Source: a bacterium
Lineage (GTDB): Bacteria > Desulfobacterota > Binatia > HRBIN30 > CADEER01
Direction of reading: 5' to 3'
NCBI GenBank assembly: GCA_019637795.1
Contig: JAHBUY010000007.1
Span: 86,286 to 150,285 of the forward strand
DNA: 64,000 nt
Under the pieces are notes generated by a model that ran no database searches, was not told the origin of the DNA, and saw nothing but the letters and a program-made list of their open reading frames with translations. Below are positions 18,591-27,638 of the stretch, piece after piece (positions within the stretch are counted from its first letter, which is position 1; each line of letters opens with the position of its first letter). The position numbers and the translations under genes are program-made.

Positions 18591-19268
18591 ATGGGACGGA
18601 TGGCGATTCTCGGCGGGACGGGACCGGAGGGCATCGGCCTCGGCCTGCGCTTCGCGATGGCGGGCGAGGAGGTCGTCATTGGCTCGCGGCAGGCGCAGCG
18701 GGCCGAGGATGCGGCCCGCGACATGCGCGCCAAGCTCGACGGCATCGGCTGCCGGACGCCGGTGCGCGGCGCCGACAACGCCGCCGCGATCGACGGCGCG
18801 GACATCGTCGTCGTCTCCTTCCCGTACGCCGGCGTCGGCGACCTGCTGCCCGGCATGGCGCCGCGGCTCGAGGGCAGGCTGGTGCTCGACGTCATCAATC
18901 CGCTCGAGCGGGTGAACAAGGTCTTCGTCTCCGCCCAGGTGCCGGAAGGCTCGGCGGCGGAGCGCATCCAGGCGCTGCTGCCGGGGAGCTTCGTCGTCGC
19001 CGGATTCAAGAACGAGAGCGCGGAGGAGCTGGTCGAGGTGCACCACCCGGTGGAGGGCGACATCGTCGTCTGCAGCGACCACGCGGAGGCGAAGCGGACG
19101 ATCATCGACCTGGTGAAGCGGATCCCCAACTATCGCCCGGTGGATGCCGGCGCGCTGGTGAACGCCCGCGTCACCGAGGGCATCACGGCGATGCTGCTCA
19201 ACATCAACCGCCGCTACAAGGCGGTGACCTCGATCCGCATCCTCGGCCTCGACGGTCCGGCGCACTGA
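18591..19268 (+). CDS. npdG: NADPH-dependent F420 reductase
   Basis: 225 residues with an N-terminal Rossmann motif AILGGTGPEGIGLGLRFA, the NADP-phosphate contact IGSRQAQRA, and the segment VVVSFPYAGVGDLLPG, typical of F420H2:NADP oxidoreductase. It exchanges hydride between NADPH and coenzyme F420. A GAGGGAGG ribosome site precedes the chosen ATG. The neighbouring GH36 gene starts 10 bp downstream but shows no functional link. F420-synthesis genes are not in the window, so F420 use must be supported elsewhere. The LLM-class protein at the window start is a possible F420H2 user. Confidence 0.85.
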   Translation: MGRMAILGGTGPEGIGLGLRFAMAGEEVVIGSRQAQRAEDAARDMRAKLDGIGCRTPVRGADNAAAIDGADIVVVSFPYAGVGDLLPGMAPRLEGRLVLDVINPLERVNKVFVSAQVPEGSAAERIQALLPGSFVVAGFKNESAEELVEVHHPVEGDIVVCSDHAEAKRTIIDLVKRIPNYRPVDAGALVNARVTEGITAMLLNINRRYKAVTSIRILGLDGPAH

Positions 19269-19278
19269 GCGCCCCGCC

Positions 19279-21297
19279 ATGGTCGGCGCGGCGCCGCTGA
19301 CGCTCGGACTGGCGGACGGGCGCTTGCAGATCGTCGCCGGCGGCGGCTGCGCGGTCGAGATCGCCGGCGCCGTGCCGGAGCTGACGGTCGACCGCGCCGG
19401 CGAGCGCCAACGCTGGCGCGCGGACTCGCTGGTGGCGTTCGAGGGCGGCTGGTCGGCGCTGTGGGCGGAGACGGGCCTGCGCGTGGAGCTGCGCGTCGAG
19501 GCGGCCGGCGACGCGGTGGTGCTGCGGACGACCCTCGAGCACGCCGGCGAGGCGCCGCTGCGCCTGGTGGCGATGGCGCCGCTGGCCGTGACGCCGCCGG
19601 GCGCCGTGCGCGTCGGCGACGACGTCGGGCGCTGGTCGGTGTACCGCAACGGCTACCAGTCGTGGAGCGGCACCCGCGCCTACGGGGTCGAGGAGGCCGA
19701 CGCCGATCCGTGGTTCGGCTTCCTGCGCGACTCGCAGACCGACGTCGCGCACCGCGCCAGCGGCCGCCGCGGCGTCTTTCGCTCCGATCTCGTCAGCGCC
19801 ATCGTCGAGCGCGGCGGCGGGCAGGCCCTGGCGCTCGGTTTCCTCGACGCGGCGGCGTTCCTCAGCGCCGTCGAAGTGGAGGCGCCGGGCGGCCGCTTCC
19901 GTCGCCTGGCGGCGGTGGTCGACGGCGACGAACGGCCGCTGCGTCCCGGCGAGCGCCTGGCGCTGCCGCCGCTGTGGCTCGCCGCCGGCGCCGACGGCTG
20001 GGCGCTGCTCGAGCAGTGGGCGGTCGCCTGCGGCGCCGCCATGCAGGCGCGCGTCCCCGAGCGCACGCCGCTCGGCTGGTGCTCCTGGTACTACTACTTC
20101 ACGCGCGTGCGCGAGGCCGACATTCTCGACAACCTCGAATCGCTGCGCCGCCTGCGCGACCGGGTGCGCTGCGACTACGTCCAGGTCGACGACGGGTACC
20201 AGCGGGCGATCGGCGACTGGCTGGAGCCGAACGGCAAATTCCCGCACGGCATGCGGTGGCTGGCGCGGCGCATCCGCGACGCCGGCTTCGACGCCGGCAT
20301 CTGGCTGGCGCCCTTCCTCGTCCGGCCGGAATCGCAGTTGATGCGCGCCCGCCCGGACTGGCTGGTGCGCACGCCGCGCGGCCGCCTGCGCTGGGGCTGC
20401 TGGAACCCGATGTGGAGCCTCGGCCGGCCGGCGTACGTGCTCGATACGACGCGCGACGACGTGCTCGACTGGCTGCGCGAGGTGGCGCGCACGATCGTCC
20501 ACCAGTGGGGCTACCGGCTGCTCAAGCTCGACTTCCTCTACGCCGCGGCGCTGCCCGGGGTGCGCGCCGACCGCGACGCGACCCGCGCCGAGGCGCTGCG
20601 GCGCGGCCTGCAGGCGATCCGCGAGGGCGCCGGGCCCGACGCCTTCCTGCTCGGCTGCGGCTGTCCGCTCGGGCCGGCGATCGGCGTCGTCGACGGCATG
20701 CGCATCGGCGCCGACGTGGCGCCGTACTGGAGCAACTGGATCAGCCGCGTCCTCAACCGCGGCCGCCACGGGGTCGCCACCGAGCACGCGCTGCGCAACA
20801 TCCTCACCCGCGCCTTCATGCACCGCCGGCTGTGGCTGAACGATCCCGACTGCCTGATGGTGCGGGCGCGCGAGACCCGCCTGACGCCGGCCGAGGTGCA
20901 GACCCTGGCGACGGCGATCGCCCTCACCGACGGCATGTTCGTGCTCAGCGACCGCCTCGACGGGTTGCCGCCGGAGCGCCTGGAGTGGATCGAACGGGTG
21001 CTGCCGCTGCTCGGCGGCGAGGCGCGGGTCGACGATCTCTTCGAACGCGATCTGCCCGAGCGCCTGCGCGCCGGGTATCCGGGGGCGGAAGCGGTGGGCC
21101 TGTTCAATTTCTCGCGCCGCGCCGCCGAGCGACGACTGGTCGTGGCGCCCGGCACCGCGGTGCGCGACGTCTGGGGGGCATCGCCGCTGGCGGTCGTGGA
21201 CGATGCGCTGACGCTGTCGCAGGTGCCGCCGCACGGCTGTCGGCTGCTGTGGCTGGAGGAGCCGACTCCCATTGAAGGCGACACCGCCGGCGATTAG
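19279..21297 (+). CDS. Alpha-galactosidase-type glycoside hydrolase (GH36)
   Basis: 672 residues. An N-terminal beta-supersandwich (about 1-250) is followed by the GH36/melibiase barrel: GWCSWYYYFTRV, CDYVQVDDGYQ, the nucleophile Asp418 in KLDFLYAAALPG, and the likely acid/base Asp479 in RIGADVAPYW. It should hydrolyse alpha-galactosides or related alpha-glycosides with retention. No signal peptide is seen, so substrates must be imported. It lies between the F420 reductase and nadA genes in the same direction. A sugar transporter is absent. Confidence 0.9.
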   Translation: MVGAAPLTLGLADGRLQIVAGGGCAVEIAGAVPELTVDRAGERQRWRADSLVAFEGGWSALWAETGLRVELRVEAAGDAVVLRTTLEHAGEAPLRLVAMAPLAVTPPGAVRVGDDVGRWSVYRNGYQSWSGTRAYGVEEADADPWFGFLRDSQTDVAHRASGRRGVFRSDLVSAIVERGGGQALALGFLDAAAFLSAVEVEAPGGRFRRLAAVVDGDERPLRPGERLALPPLWLAAGADGWALLEQWAVACGAAMQARVPERTPLGWCSWYYYFTRVREADILDNLESLRRLRDRVRCDYVQVDDGYQRAIGDWLEPNGKFPHGMRWLARRIRDAGFDAGIWLAPFLVRPESQLMRARPDWLVRTPRGRLRWGCWNPMWSLGRPAYVLDTTRDDVLDWLREVARTIVHQWGYRLLKLDFLYAAALPGVRADRDATRAEALRRGLQAIREGAGPDAFLLGCGCPLGPAIGVVDGMRIGADVAPYWSNWISRVLNRGRHGVATEHALRNILTRAFMHRRLWLNDPDCLMVRARETRLTPAEVQTLATAIALTDGMFVLSDRLDGLPPERLEWIERVLPLLGGEARVDDLFERDLPERLRAGYPGAEAVGLFNFSRRAAERRLVVAPGTAVRDVWGASPLAVVDDALTLSQVPPHGCRLLWLEEPTPIEGDTAGD

Positions 21298-21309
21298 GGT
21301 CGAGTCGAC

Positions 21310-22317
21310 ATGGATGCCCCGGTCGAGAAGAGCGGCGCCGAGCTGGCCGACGAGCTCGCCCGCTTGCAGCAGCCGAACCTGTACTCCCCCGCCGCCTGCG
21401 ACGCGATGGCGCGCACCATCGCCCGCATCCACGCGCTCAAGCGCGAACGCAACGCGGTGATCCTGGCGCACAACTACCAGCGGCCGGAGATCTTCGAGGT
21501 CGCGGACGTCGTCGGCGACTCGCTCGAGCTGGCGCGCCAGGGGCAGGCGATGGACGCCGAGGTCATCGTCCTCTGCGGCGTCCACTTCATGGCCGAGTCG
21601 GCGAAGATCCTCTCGCCCGAGAAGACGGTGCTGATCCCCGACCTGCGCGCCGGCTGCTCGCTGGCCGACAGCGTCGACCCCGACGCCCTGGTGGCGCGCC
21701 GGGACGAGCTGCGCGCGCTCTATCCCGACCTGCAGGTGGTCGCCTACGTGAACACCAGCGCCGCCGTGAAGGCGGTGGTCGACGTCTGCGTCACCTCCGC
21801 CAACGCGGTGAAGATCGTGCAGCGGCTGCCGACCGAGCACATCCTGTTCGTGCCCGACGAACACCTGGCCAGCTACGTCCAGCGGGAGACGGCGAAGACG
21901 GTGATCAGTTGGGACGGCAACTGCTACGTCCACCACCAGATCACGCCCGAGAACATCCTGGCGGTGAAGCGGACGCTGCCGGACGTGAAGGTGCTGGTGC
22001 ACCCGGAGTGCCGCAGCGACGTGATCGCGCTCGCCGACGCGGTGCTCTCGACCAGCGGCATGGTGCGCTACGCCAAGGAGAGCGCCGCCCGCGAGTTCCT
22101 GATCGTCACCGAGTGCGGGCTGTCGGACAAGCTGCTGCTCGAGGTGCCGGAGAAGACCTTCTACAAGGCCTGCAAGCTCTGCCAGTTCATGAAGATGATC
22201 ACCCTCGAGTCGACGCAGCGGGCGCTCGAGCGGATGCAGCACCGGATCGAGCTGAGCGACAGCGTGCGCCAGGGCGCCGAGCGCAGCCTGCGGCGGATGC
22301 TCGAGCTGAGCGCGTAG
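21310..22317 (+). CDS. nadA: Quinolinate synthase
   Basis: 335 residues. NadA condenses iminoaspartate with dihydroxyacetone phosphate to quinolinate in NAD synthesis and carries a 4Fe-4S cluster. Visible: AVILAHNYQRPEIFEVAD, VVGDSLELARQ, LCGVHFMAESAKIL, PDLRAGCSLADS, HPECRSDVIALAD and the CKLCQFMKMITLES end. Candidate cluster cysteines are present. nadB and nadC are not next to it. The ATG has only a weak ribosome site, and it follows the GH36 stop by 12 bp, so it may be read through from upstream. Confidence 0.95.
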   Translation: MDAPVEKSGAELADELARLQQPNLYSPAACDAMARTIARIHALKRERNAVILAHNYQRPEIFEVADVVGDSLELARQGQAMDAEVIVLCGVHFMAESAKILSPEKTVLIPDLRAGCSLADSVDPDALVARRDELRALYPDLQVVAYVNTSAAVKAVVDVCVTSANAVKIVQRLPTEHILFVPDEHLASYVQRETAKTVISWDGNCYVHHQITPENILAVKRTLPDVKVLVHPECRSDVIALADAVLSTSGMVRYAKESAAREFLIVTECGLSDKLLLEVPEKTFYKACKLCQFMKMITLESTQRALERMQHRIELSDSVRQGAERSLRRMLELSA

Positions 22318-22432
22318 GCGGACGATCCGGCCGGTGGCGGCTGCCGCTCCGGCGGCGCCCGCGCAGCTCCAAGGACGTGCAAACCGCCTGAGTTGACTCC
22401 GCCGCCCGTTTCCTCTGGGTTGCGGAGGATCG

Positions 22433-23818
22433 ATGGCCACCACGACGCGCTCGCCGCAGATGGCGCTTGCCGGCATCTCGGCGTCGACCTCGCGCGTCGA
22501 CCTGATGCGCATCATCTGGACGCTCTCGTGGCCGGCGATCATGACCTTCGGCCTCGAGTCGCTGGTCGGTCTGATCGATGCGCTGATGGTCGGCCGGCTC
22601 GGCGCCCACGCCGTGGCGGGGGTCGGCGTCGGGACGCAGATCCTCAACGCGGTGAGCGTCATGAACATGGCCCTGGCCACCGGCACCGTGGCGATCGTCG
22701 CCCGCCACATCGGCGCCCAGCAGCGGGCGCACGCCGAGGCGGCGCTGGTGCAGTCGATCTACCTGGCGCTGCTGATGGGCGTCGCCATCGCCGTGCCGGT
22801 CATCGCGTGGGCGCCGCGCATGGTCGGCGTCTTCGCCGACGATCCGGAGGTCCTGGCGGCCGGCACCGCCTTCGTCCGCACCATCATGCTCGGCGTGCCG
22901 GCGATGGCGGTGTTCGCGGTGATCGCCGCCGGCCTGCGCGGCGCCGGCGACATGCGCACGCCGTTGCTCATCGGCGCCCTGCTGAACCTGCTCAACGTGA
23001 GCGTCGCCTACACGCTGATCTTCGGCCGCTTCGGCTTCCCGGTCCTCGGCGTGCGCGGCGCCGCGGCGGCCAGCGCCATCGCCTTCTGGGTCGGCGCCCT
23101 GCTCGGCCTGGCGGCGTTGCTCCGCCGGCGCGGGGCGCTGACGCTGCGCCGCGGCGAGCTGGCGCCGCATCCGCAGATGGCGCGGCGCGTCCTCGCCGTC
23201 GGCAGCCCGACCGCCATCGAGCAGTTGCTGATGCAGATCGGCTTCCTGCTCTATCTCGGCATCGCCGCCCGCTACGGCACCGCGGCGGTGGCGGCGTACT
23301 TCATCGGGGTCCGCATCCTGGCGCTGTCCTTCCTCCCCGGCTTCGGCTTCAGCGCCGCCGCCAGCACCATCGTCGGCCAGCAGCTCGGCGGCGGCCAGCC
23401 CGAGAATGCCGCGCGCAGCGGCTGGGAGGCGAATCGGCTGGCCGTGGCGCTGATGTCGATCGCCGGCCTCGTCATCTTCCTCTTCGCGCGCCCGATCGCC
23501 GGGCTGTTCATCGACGACGCCGAGGTGATCGCGGACGCCGTCAGCTTCATCCAGATCCTCGCCCTGGCGCAGCCGCTGATGGCGGCGGATTCGGCGCTCG
23601 GCGGGGCGCTGCGCGGCGCCGGCGACACGCGCTTCCCGCTGCTCACGGTCGTGGTCGGGTTCTACGTGGCGCGACTGGGCTGCGCCTGGGCGGCGGCCCA
23701 TCTGTTCGGTCTGAGCCTGGCCTGGGTTTGGGCGGCCCTGCTCGGCGACTACCTGCTGCGCGCCGTGCTCAAGGGCTGGCGCTTCCGCTCCGGCGTCTGG
23801 AAGCGGGCCCGCGTCTGA
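22433..23818 (+). CDS. MATE-family multidrug/toxin efflux protein
   Basis: 461 residues with about twelve hydrophobic segments arranged as two related six-helix halves. The N-terminal half begins LSWPAIMTFGLESLVGLIDALMVGRLG, shortened here to the key WPAIMTF and DALMVGRLG motifs; the second half has VGSPTAIEQLLMQIGF. MATE transporters export cationic drugs or metabolites using Na+ or H+ gradients. A GGAGG ribosome site lies 5 bp before the ATG. No regulator is adjacent. Confidence 0.92.
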   Translation: MATTTRSPQMALAGISASTSRVDLMRIIWTLSWPAIMTFGLESLVGLIDALMVGRLGAHAVAGVGVGTQILNAVSVMNMALATGTVAIVARHIGAQQRAHAEAALVQSIYLALLMGVAIAVPVIAWAPRMVGVFADDPEVLAAGTAFVRTIMLGVPAMAVFAVIAAGLRGAGDMRTPLLIGALLNLLNVSVAYTLIFGRFGFPVLGVRGAAAASAIAFWVGALLGLAALLRRRGALTLRRGELAPHPQMARRVLAVGSPTAIEQLLMQIGFLLYLGIAARYGTAAVAAYFIGVRILALSFLPGFGFSAAASTIVGQQLGGGQPENAARSGWEANRLAVALMSIAGLVIFLFARPIAGLFIDDAEVIADAVSFIQILALAQPLMAADSALGGALRGAGDTRFPLLTVVVGFYVARLGCAWAAAHLFGLSLAWVWAALLGDYLLRAVLKGWRFRSGVWKRARV

Positions 23819-23823
23819 GGACG

Positions 23824-23853
23824 CGATCGCGCGCCGAGCCGGCGGCGCGATCG
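23824..23853. terminator. Candidate bidirectional terminator hairpin
   Basis: CGATCGCGC (23824-23832) can pair with GCGCGATCG (23845-23853) across a 12-base loop. It lies exactly between the convergent MATE and lipoprotein-sorting-like genes. There is no long T run, so efficiency is uncertain. Confidence 0.5.
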
Positions 23854-24573
23854 TCAGGGCAGCAGGGGTGGGGCCGTGGCGAAGGTCTTGGGGTCGAAGC
23901 GCGCCGGCGGCGCCTCGGTCGTGCGCCACTGGAGCGTCAGGGTGCTGGTCACCTGCATCGGGAAGTTCTCGATCGCGATCTCGGTCGGCAGCCAGCGGCC
24001 GGCGATCTGCTGGTGGCCGCGCTCGCGGCGCATGCGCAGCAGGTGGCTCAGGGTATCCTTGTAGCTCATCACCTTCACCGGCACCTGCTTCTCGCGGTCG
24101 AAGGTGACGACCACCAGGGTGTACTGCGAGTCGCGCGGGTCGAGTTGGACGGTGGTCTCAGCGGGGCTGCGGTCGACGATCGTCGGCGAGCCGTAGCGCG
24201 CGGCATCGAAGGGCTGCAGGTCCTCGCGCGAGAACTCGCTGCCGGCGAGCGCCGCGTCCTTGGCAAATGCCACGGCGGACGCGCCGGCCTTCGGCGAGAG
24301 CCACGCGGCGCCGTTCGCCAGCAGCAGCGCCCGGGTGCCGGGTGGCTGGACCTCGAAGTACAGATCGCCGCTCGGTTGCTGCAGGACGGCGACGCGGGCC
24401 TGCGTCGTGCCGTCGGGCGAGACGCTGGTCAGCGTGCCGTCGCCGCGCACGGCCGCGGTGGGGCGCGTCCCGGCGGTGGCGCCGGCGAGCAGGGTGGCGA
24501 GGTCCTCGCCGCGCGCCGGCGACGCGGCGACGGTGAGGAGGCAAACAGCGACGACACACGACGGACGCGACAT
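23854..24573 (-). CDS. Exported LolA-like outer-membrane lipoprotein-sorting family protein
   Basis: 239 residues from the ATG complement of 24571-24573. A short Sec signal (MSRPSCVVAVCLLTVAASPARG) is trimmed near residue 22. The mature part has LYFEVQPPGTRALLLANG, REDLQPFDAARYGSP, DREKQVPVKVMSYKDT and GRWLPTEIAIENF, the pattern of the LolA/LolB-like half-barrel family annotated as outer membrane lipoprotein-sorting protein. It probably sits in the periplasm and carries lipid or lipoprotein cargo, often together with RND-type exporters, none of which are adjacent. Longer upstream reading is unlikely because it would run into the cytochrome gene. Confidence 0.8.
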   Translation of the reverse strand: MSRPSCVVAVCLLTVAASPARGEDLATLLAGATAGTRPTAAVRGDGTLTSVSPDGTTQARVAVLQQPSGDLYFEVQPPGTRALLLANGAAWLSPKAGASAVAFAKDAALAGSEFSREDLQPFDAARYGSPTIVDRSPAETTVQLDPRDSQYTLVVVTFDREKQVPVKVMSYKDTLSHLLRMRRERGHQQIAGRWLPTEIAIENFPMQVTSTLTLQWRTTEAPPARFDPKTFATAPPLLP

Positions 24574-24739
24574 GGCGGCACCTCGCGAAGGCAGACACGG
24601 TCGACTTCCGGTGCTATCCGCTTTCCCGTGGCATCGGAAGAGCGCGCCGGCGGATTGACAGCGATTCCCGGCCGCGAGTATTGCAGGCAGTCGAGCGTCG
24701 GAGGTTGCGCCGACAGAACTGCCAGGGGGGGAGGGTGCC

Positions 24740-25192
24740 ATGCGTAGCTGGAGCGGAGTGCTGGTACACGTGACGATGGCGGCGGTGGTGGTGGGCACGG
24801 CAGCGGCGCGGGCAGCAGACGAGGACCCCGCCCTCGCCCAGGGACGCGCCCTGTACGGCGAGTACTGCGCCTCGTGCCACGGCGCCGACGGCAAAGGGGC
24901 GGACACGGCGAAGAGCAAGGGATCGGATCTCACCCAGATCGCCAAGAAGAACGGCGGCAAGTTCCCCTTCTACGACGTCATGCTGCAGATCAGCGGCCGC
25001 AAGCCCACGGGGCAGGAGCAGGACACCTCGCTGCCGGGCAGCGTCACCTCGCCGCACGGCGACGGCAAGATGCCGTCGTGGGGCCAGATCTTCGCCCGGC
25101 AGGAAGGCGTGACGGCGCTCGACCTGCAGTTGCAGACCACCGGCAAGATCATGCTGATCACCGAATACCTGCAGTCGATCCAACAGCGGTAG
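24740..25192 (+). CDS. Periplasmic monohaem c-type cytochrome
   Basis: 150 residues. A Sec signal ends near ARAADEDP. The haem motif Cys43-x-x-Cys46-His47 (CASCHGADG) and a likely axial Met in GKMPSWGQIF make a class I cytochrome c fold. Mature size is about 125 residues. It would shuttle electrons in the periplasm; the partner is unknown. It is followed 13 bp later by the degenerate nucleotide-cyclase gene, so these could share a transcript. Confidence 0.9.
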   Translation: MRSWSGVLVHVTMAAVVVGTAAARAADEDPALAQGRALYGEYCASCHGADGKGADTAKSKGSDLTQIAKKNGGKFPFYDVMLQISGRKPTGQEQDTSLPGSVTSPHGDGKMPSWGQIFARQEGVTALDLQLQTTGKIMLITEYLQSIQQR

Positions 25193-25205
25193 GAGCGGCG
25201 CGGCG

Positions 25206-25901
25206 ATGGGTGAGCGCAAGACCGCCGGCCGCCGGCCGGTCGCCGCGACGCCGCGGCGTCAGGGAGCGACGCGGCTGCGCGCCTGCGTGGTGATCGCCAG
25301 CCTGCGCGGCTTCGATCAGTTGAGCGCCCATCTCGATCCGCAGCGCGTCGTGGCGCTGTTGCAGGAGTTCGTCGGGGCGATGGCCGACGTCGCCGTCGCG
25401 CACCGCGCGGCGATCGACGCCGTGCGCGGCGACGGCGTGCTCCTTCTCTACGGCGTGCCGGCGCCGCGGCGCGACGATCCGGTGCGCGCGGTGCGCGCCG
25501 CCGCCGCCCTGCAGCGTGCGGCGTTGGCGTTGCGCAACCGCTGGCTGTCGGCGGGCGAGAGCCGCGCCGCGGCCCTCGGCCTGGCGGTCGGCGTCGCTGC
25601 CGGCGAGGTGCTGGTGGTCGACCTGCGCGCCGGCGGCGGGCGCGACGACACCCTGGTCGGCGAGCCGGTGCGGCGCGCCGAGCGGCTGTGCGCCCTGGCG
25701 CGCGACGGCGAGACGCTGGTCGACGAGGCGACGTACGCCAGCGCCGGCGCCCGGCTCGACGGCGAGCTGACGTTCACGCCGCGCCCCCTGGCGACGCGCG
25801 GCCGCGAGCCGCGCAGCGCCTATCGCGCTCAGGCGCGGCGGGCCGGCCTGCTGATCGTGCCGCGGCGCGCCGCCGCCACCGCGGCGCCGCTCGCCGGGTG
25901 A
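25206..25901 (+). CDS. Class III adenylate/guanylate cyclase-like protein, probably catalytically impaired
   Basis: 231 residues forming one class III nucleotide cyclase domain (about 25-210). The first metal-binding Asp, expected in an FADIRGF-like strand, is Ser32 here (VVIASLRGF). The second, Asp76 in RGDGVLLLYG, is kept. The later segment VGVAAGEVLVVDL matches the usual GIHxGxV strand with His lost, and DDTLVGEPVRRAERL matches the GxxVNxAARL helix. No sensor or membrane domain is attached. With one of two metal ligands missing it may bind but not cyclise nucleotides. Its last 73 bp overlap the convergent leucyl aminopeptidase gene. Confidence 0.75.
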   Translation: MGERKTAGRRPVAATPRRQGATRLRACVVIASLRGFDQLSAHLDPQRVVALLQEFVGAMADVAVAHRAAIDAVRGDGVLLLYGVPAPRRDDPVRAVRAAAALQRAALALRNRWLSAGESRAAALGLAVGVAAGEVLVVDLRAGGGRDDTLVGEPVRRAERLCALARDGETLVDEATYASAGARLDGELTFTPRPLATRGREPRSAYRAQARRAGLLIVPRRAAATAAPLAG

Positions 25902-27349
25902 GCGGCGAAGCGCGCCAGCCAGCGCAGCATCGTCCGCACGCCGTAGCCGCTGGCCCCCTTGGGGTGGCAGGCGAAGCCGTCCGACATCACGGTGCTCGAG
26001 AAGTCGACGTGGGCCCACGGCAGGCCGGCGACGAACTCGCGCAGGAAGAGCGCGGCGACGATGCTGCCCGAGTGGCCCTCGCCGACGTTCTTGATGTCGG
26101 CGACCCGGCTGTCGATGTCGCGCCGGTACTCCTCGATCAGCGGCAGCTCCCAGAGCATCTCGTTGGCGTCGGCGGCGGCGGCGATGAGCTCGCCGATCAG
26201 CCGCCGATCGGTGCCGAGCACCGCCGCGCAGCGCGGTCCGAGGGCGGTGCGGACCACCGCGGTGAGGGTGGCGAAGTCGATGATGCAGTCCGGCCGCTGG
26301 CGGGCGGCGTAGGCGAGCGCGTCGGCGAGCACCAGGCGCCCCTCGGCGTCGGTGTTGAGGACCTCGATCGTCGTGCCGTCGCAGGCGCGCAGCACGTCGC
26401 CCGGCCGCATGGCGCTGCCGCTCGGCATGTTCTCGGCGCAGGCGATGAAGCCGCGCACCTCGACCGGCAGGCGGAGGGCCGGTAGCGCCGACATGACGCC
26501 GAGCACGACGGCGGCGCCGGCCATGTCGCGCTTCTGCGCCTGCATGGCGTCCGCCGTCTTCAGCGACAGGCCGCCGCTGTCGAAGGTGATGCCCTTGCCG
26601 ACCAGGGCGACGCGCCGGCGCGGGCGCGGCGGCCGGTAGGTGATCTCGACGAAGCACGGCGGCTGGGCGCTGCCCATGCCGACGCCGAGGATCGCGCCCA
26701 TGCGCAGGCGGGCCAGGGCGCGCCGGTCGTGGACGCGCACCCGCAGCCCGCCGCGCGCCAGGGCGCGCGCCGTGCGCGCCAGGTCCATCGGCGCCAGGTC
26801 CTGGGCCGGCGTGTTGGCGAGGTCGCGGGTCAGCGCCGTGGCCGCCGCGGCGACGGCGCCGAGGCGCAGGGCGTCGCGGCGCGGCGCGTCGACGCGGTCG
26901 ACGGCGACGGTCACCGCCAGCGGCTCCTCGGCGGCCGGCCGCGAGCGGTAGCGGGCGAAGCGATAGCGGGCGAGCGGGATGCCCTCGGCGAGGGCGCGCA
27001 GCGCCTCGGCATCGGCGCCGCCGGCGGCGACGGCGACGCGGCGCGCGTGCAGACGGGCCGCGTGGCGGACCACGGCGTCGGCGATCTCGTACCAGATCGG
27101 CGGCGCCGCCGCGGCGCCGGCGCCGAGCAGCAGCACGAGCGGCGCTTTCGCCGCCACGCCGTGCGCCCAGCACTCCTGGCCGCGGCCGCCGGTGAACTGG
27201 CGGCGACGGCCCTCGGCGAGGAGGACCGCGCGCAGCGGCGCCGGCAGGCGGCGCAGCGTCGGGTCCTCGGCGGGGGGGGCGGTGACCGGGATGACGAGCA
27301 GGTCGGTGGCGATGTCGGTGGCGGCGGTGTGGCTGAGCACGAGTGTCAT
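25829..27349 (-). CDS. pepA: Leucyl aminopeptidase (M17 family)
   Basis: 506 residues from the ATG that overlaps the stop of the upstream cytochrome gene by 4 bp. The C-terminal catalytic domain shows VGKGITFDSGGLSLK, KRDMAGAAVVLG and the signature NTDAEGRLVLADAL, with the two-zinc ligands and catalytic Lys/Arg in place. It releases N-terminal residues from peptides in the cytoplasm. The C-terminal tail beyond about residue 470 reads into DNA shared with the convergent cyclase-like gene, so the extension may be recent. Confidence 0.93.
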   Translation of the reverse strand: MTLVLSHTAATDIATDLLVIPVTAPPAEDPTLRRLPAPLRAVLLAEGRRRQFTGGRGQECWAHGVAAKAPLVLLLGAGAAAAPPIWYEIADAVVRHAARLHARRVAVAAGGADAEALRALAEGIPLARYRFARYRSRPAAEEPLAVTVAVDRVDAPRRDALRLGAVAAAATALTRDLANTPAQDLAPMDLARTARALARGGLRVRVHDRRALARLRMGAILGVGMGSAQPPCFVEITYRPPRPRRRVALVGKGITFDSGGLSLKTADAMQAQKRDMAGAAVVLGVMSALPALRLPVEVRGFIACAENMPSGSAMRPGDVLRACDGTTIEVLNTDAEGRLVLADALAYAARQRPDCIIDFATLTAVVRTALGPRCAAVLGTDRRLIGELIAAAADANEMLWELPLIEEYRRDIDSRVADIKNVGEGHSGSIVAALFLREFVAGLPWAHVDFSSTVMSDGFACHPKGASGYGVRTMLRWLARFAAHPASGAAVAAARRGTISRPARRA

Positions 27350-27636
27350 GGTTGGTCCCGTCCGGTGCTGTGTTGCGTGAGATAGGCGAGGAGCGCGCGT
27401 TGCTCGTCGCGGCTGAGGGGCGGCACGCCGCGGCGCGCGAGCTCGCCCTGCATGCGCTGCACGGTGACGTCCCACATCGCGGCGGTCAGGCTGCCCGGCG
27501 CGTAGATGCGGTGGCAGCCGCCGCAGCGGTCGGCGTAGAGACGGGCCCCGGGCGAATCGGGATCGGGCAGACGGGCGTCGCAGCCGGCGGCGAGGAGGGC
27601 GAGCGCGCCCACGGCGAGGAGCCCGCGGCGGCGCAC
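27346..27636 (-). CDS. Small c-type cytochrome lipoprotein
   Basis: 96 residues. The lipobox LLAAGC predicts lipidation at Cys19, and the haem motif is Cys38-x-x-Cys41-His42 (CGGCHRIYAPGSL). Two Met residues follow (MWDVTVQRMQG) as possible axial ligands. It would be tethered to the inner or outer membrane facing the periplasm. Its stop overlaps the pepA start (ATGA), and it begins 2 bp after the QueD-like gene's stop, so the three genes form one transcript. Confidence 0.85.
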   Translation of the reverse strand: MRRRGLLAVGALALLAAGCDARLPDPDSPGARLYADRCGGCHRIYAPGSLTAAMWDVTVQRMQGELARRGVPPLSRDEQRALLAYLTQHSTGRDQP

Positions 27637-27638
27637 GC

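Noticed and set aside
19204..22710. 1168-codon minus-strand frame
   Set aside because: Covers GH36 and nadA on the opposite strand, both with complete motifs; the frame has no domain.
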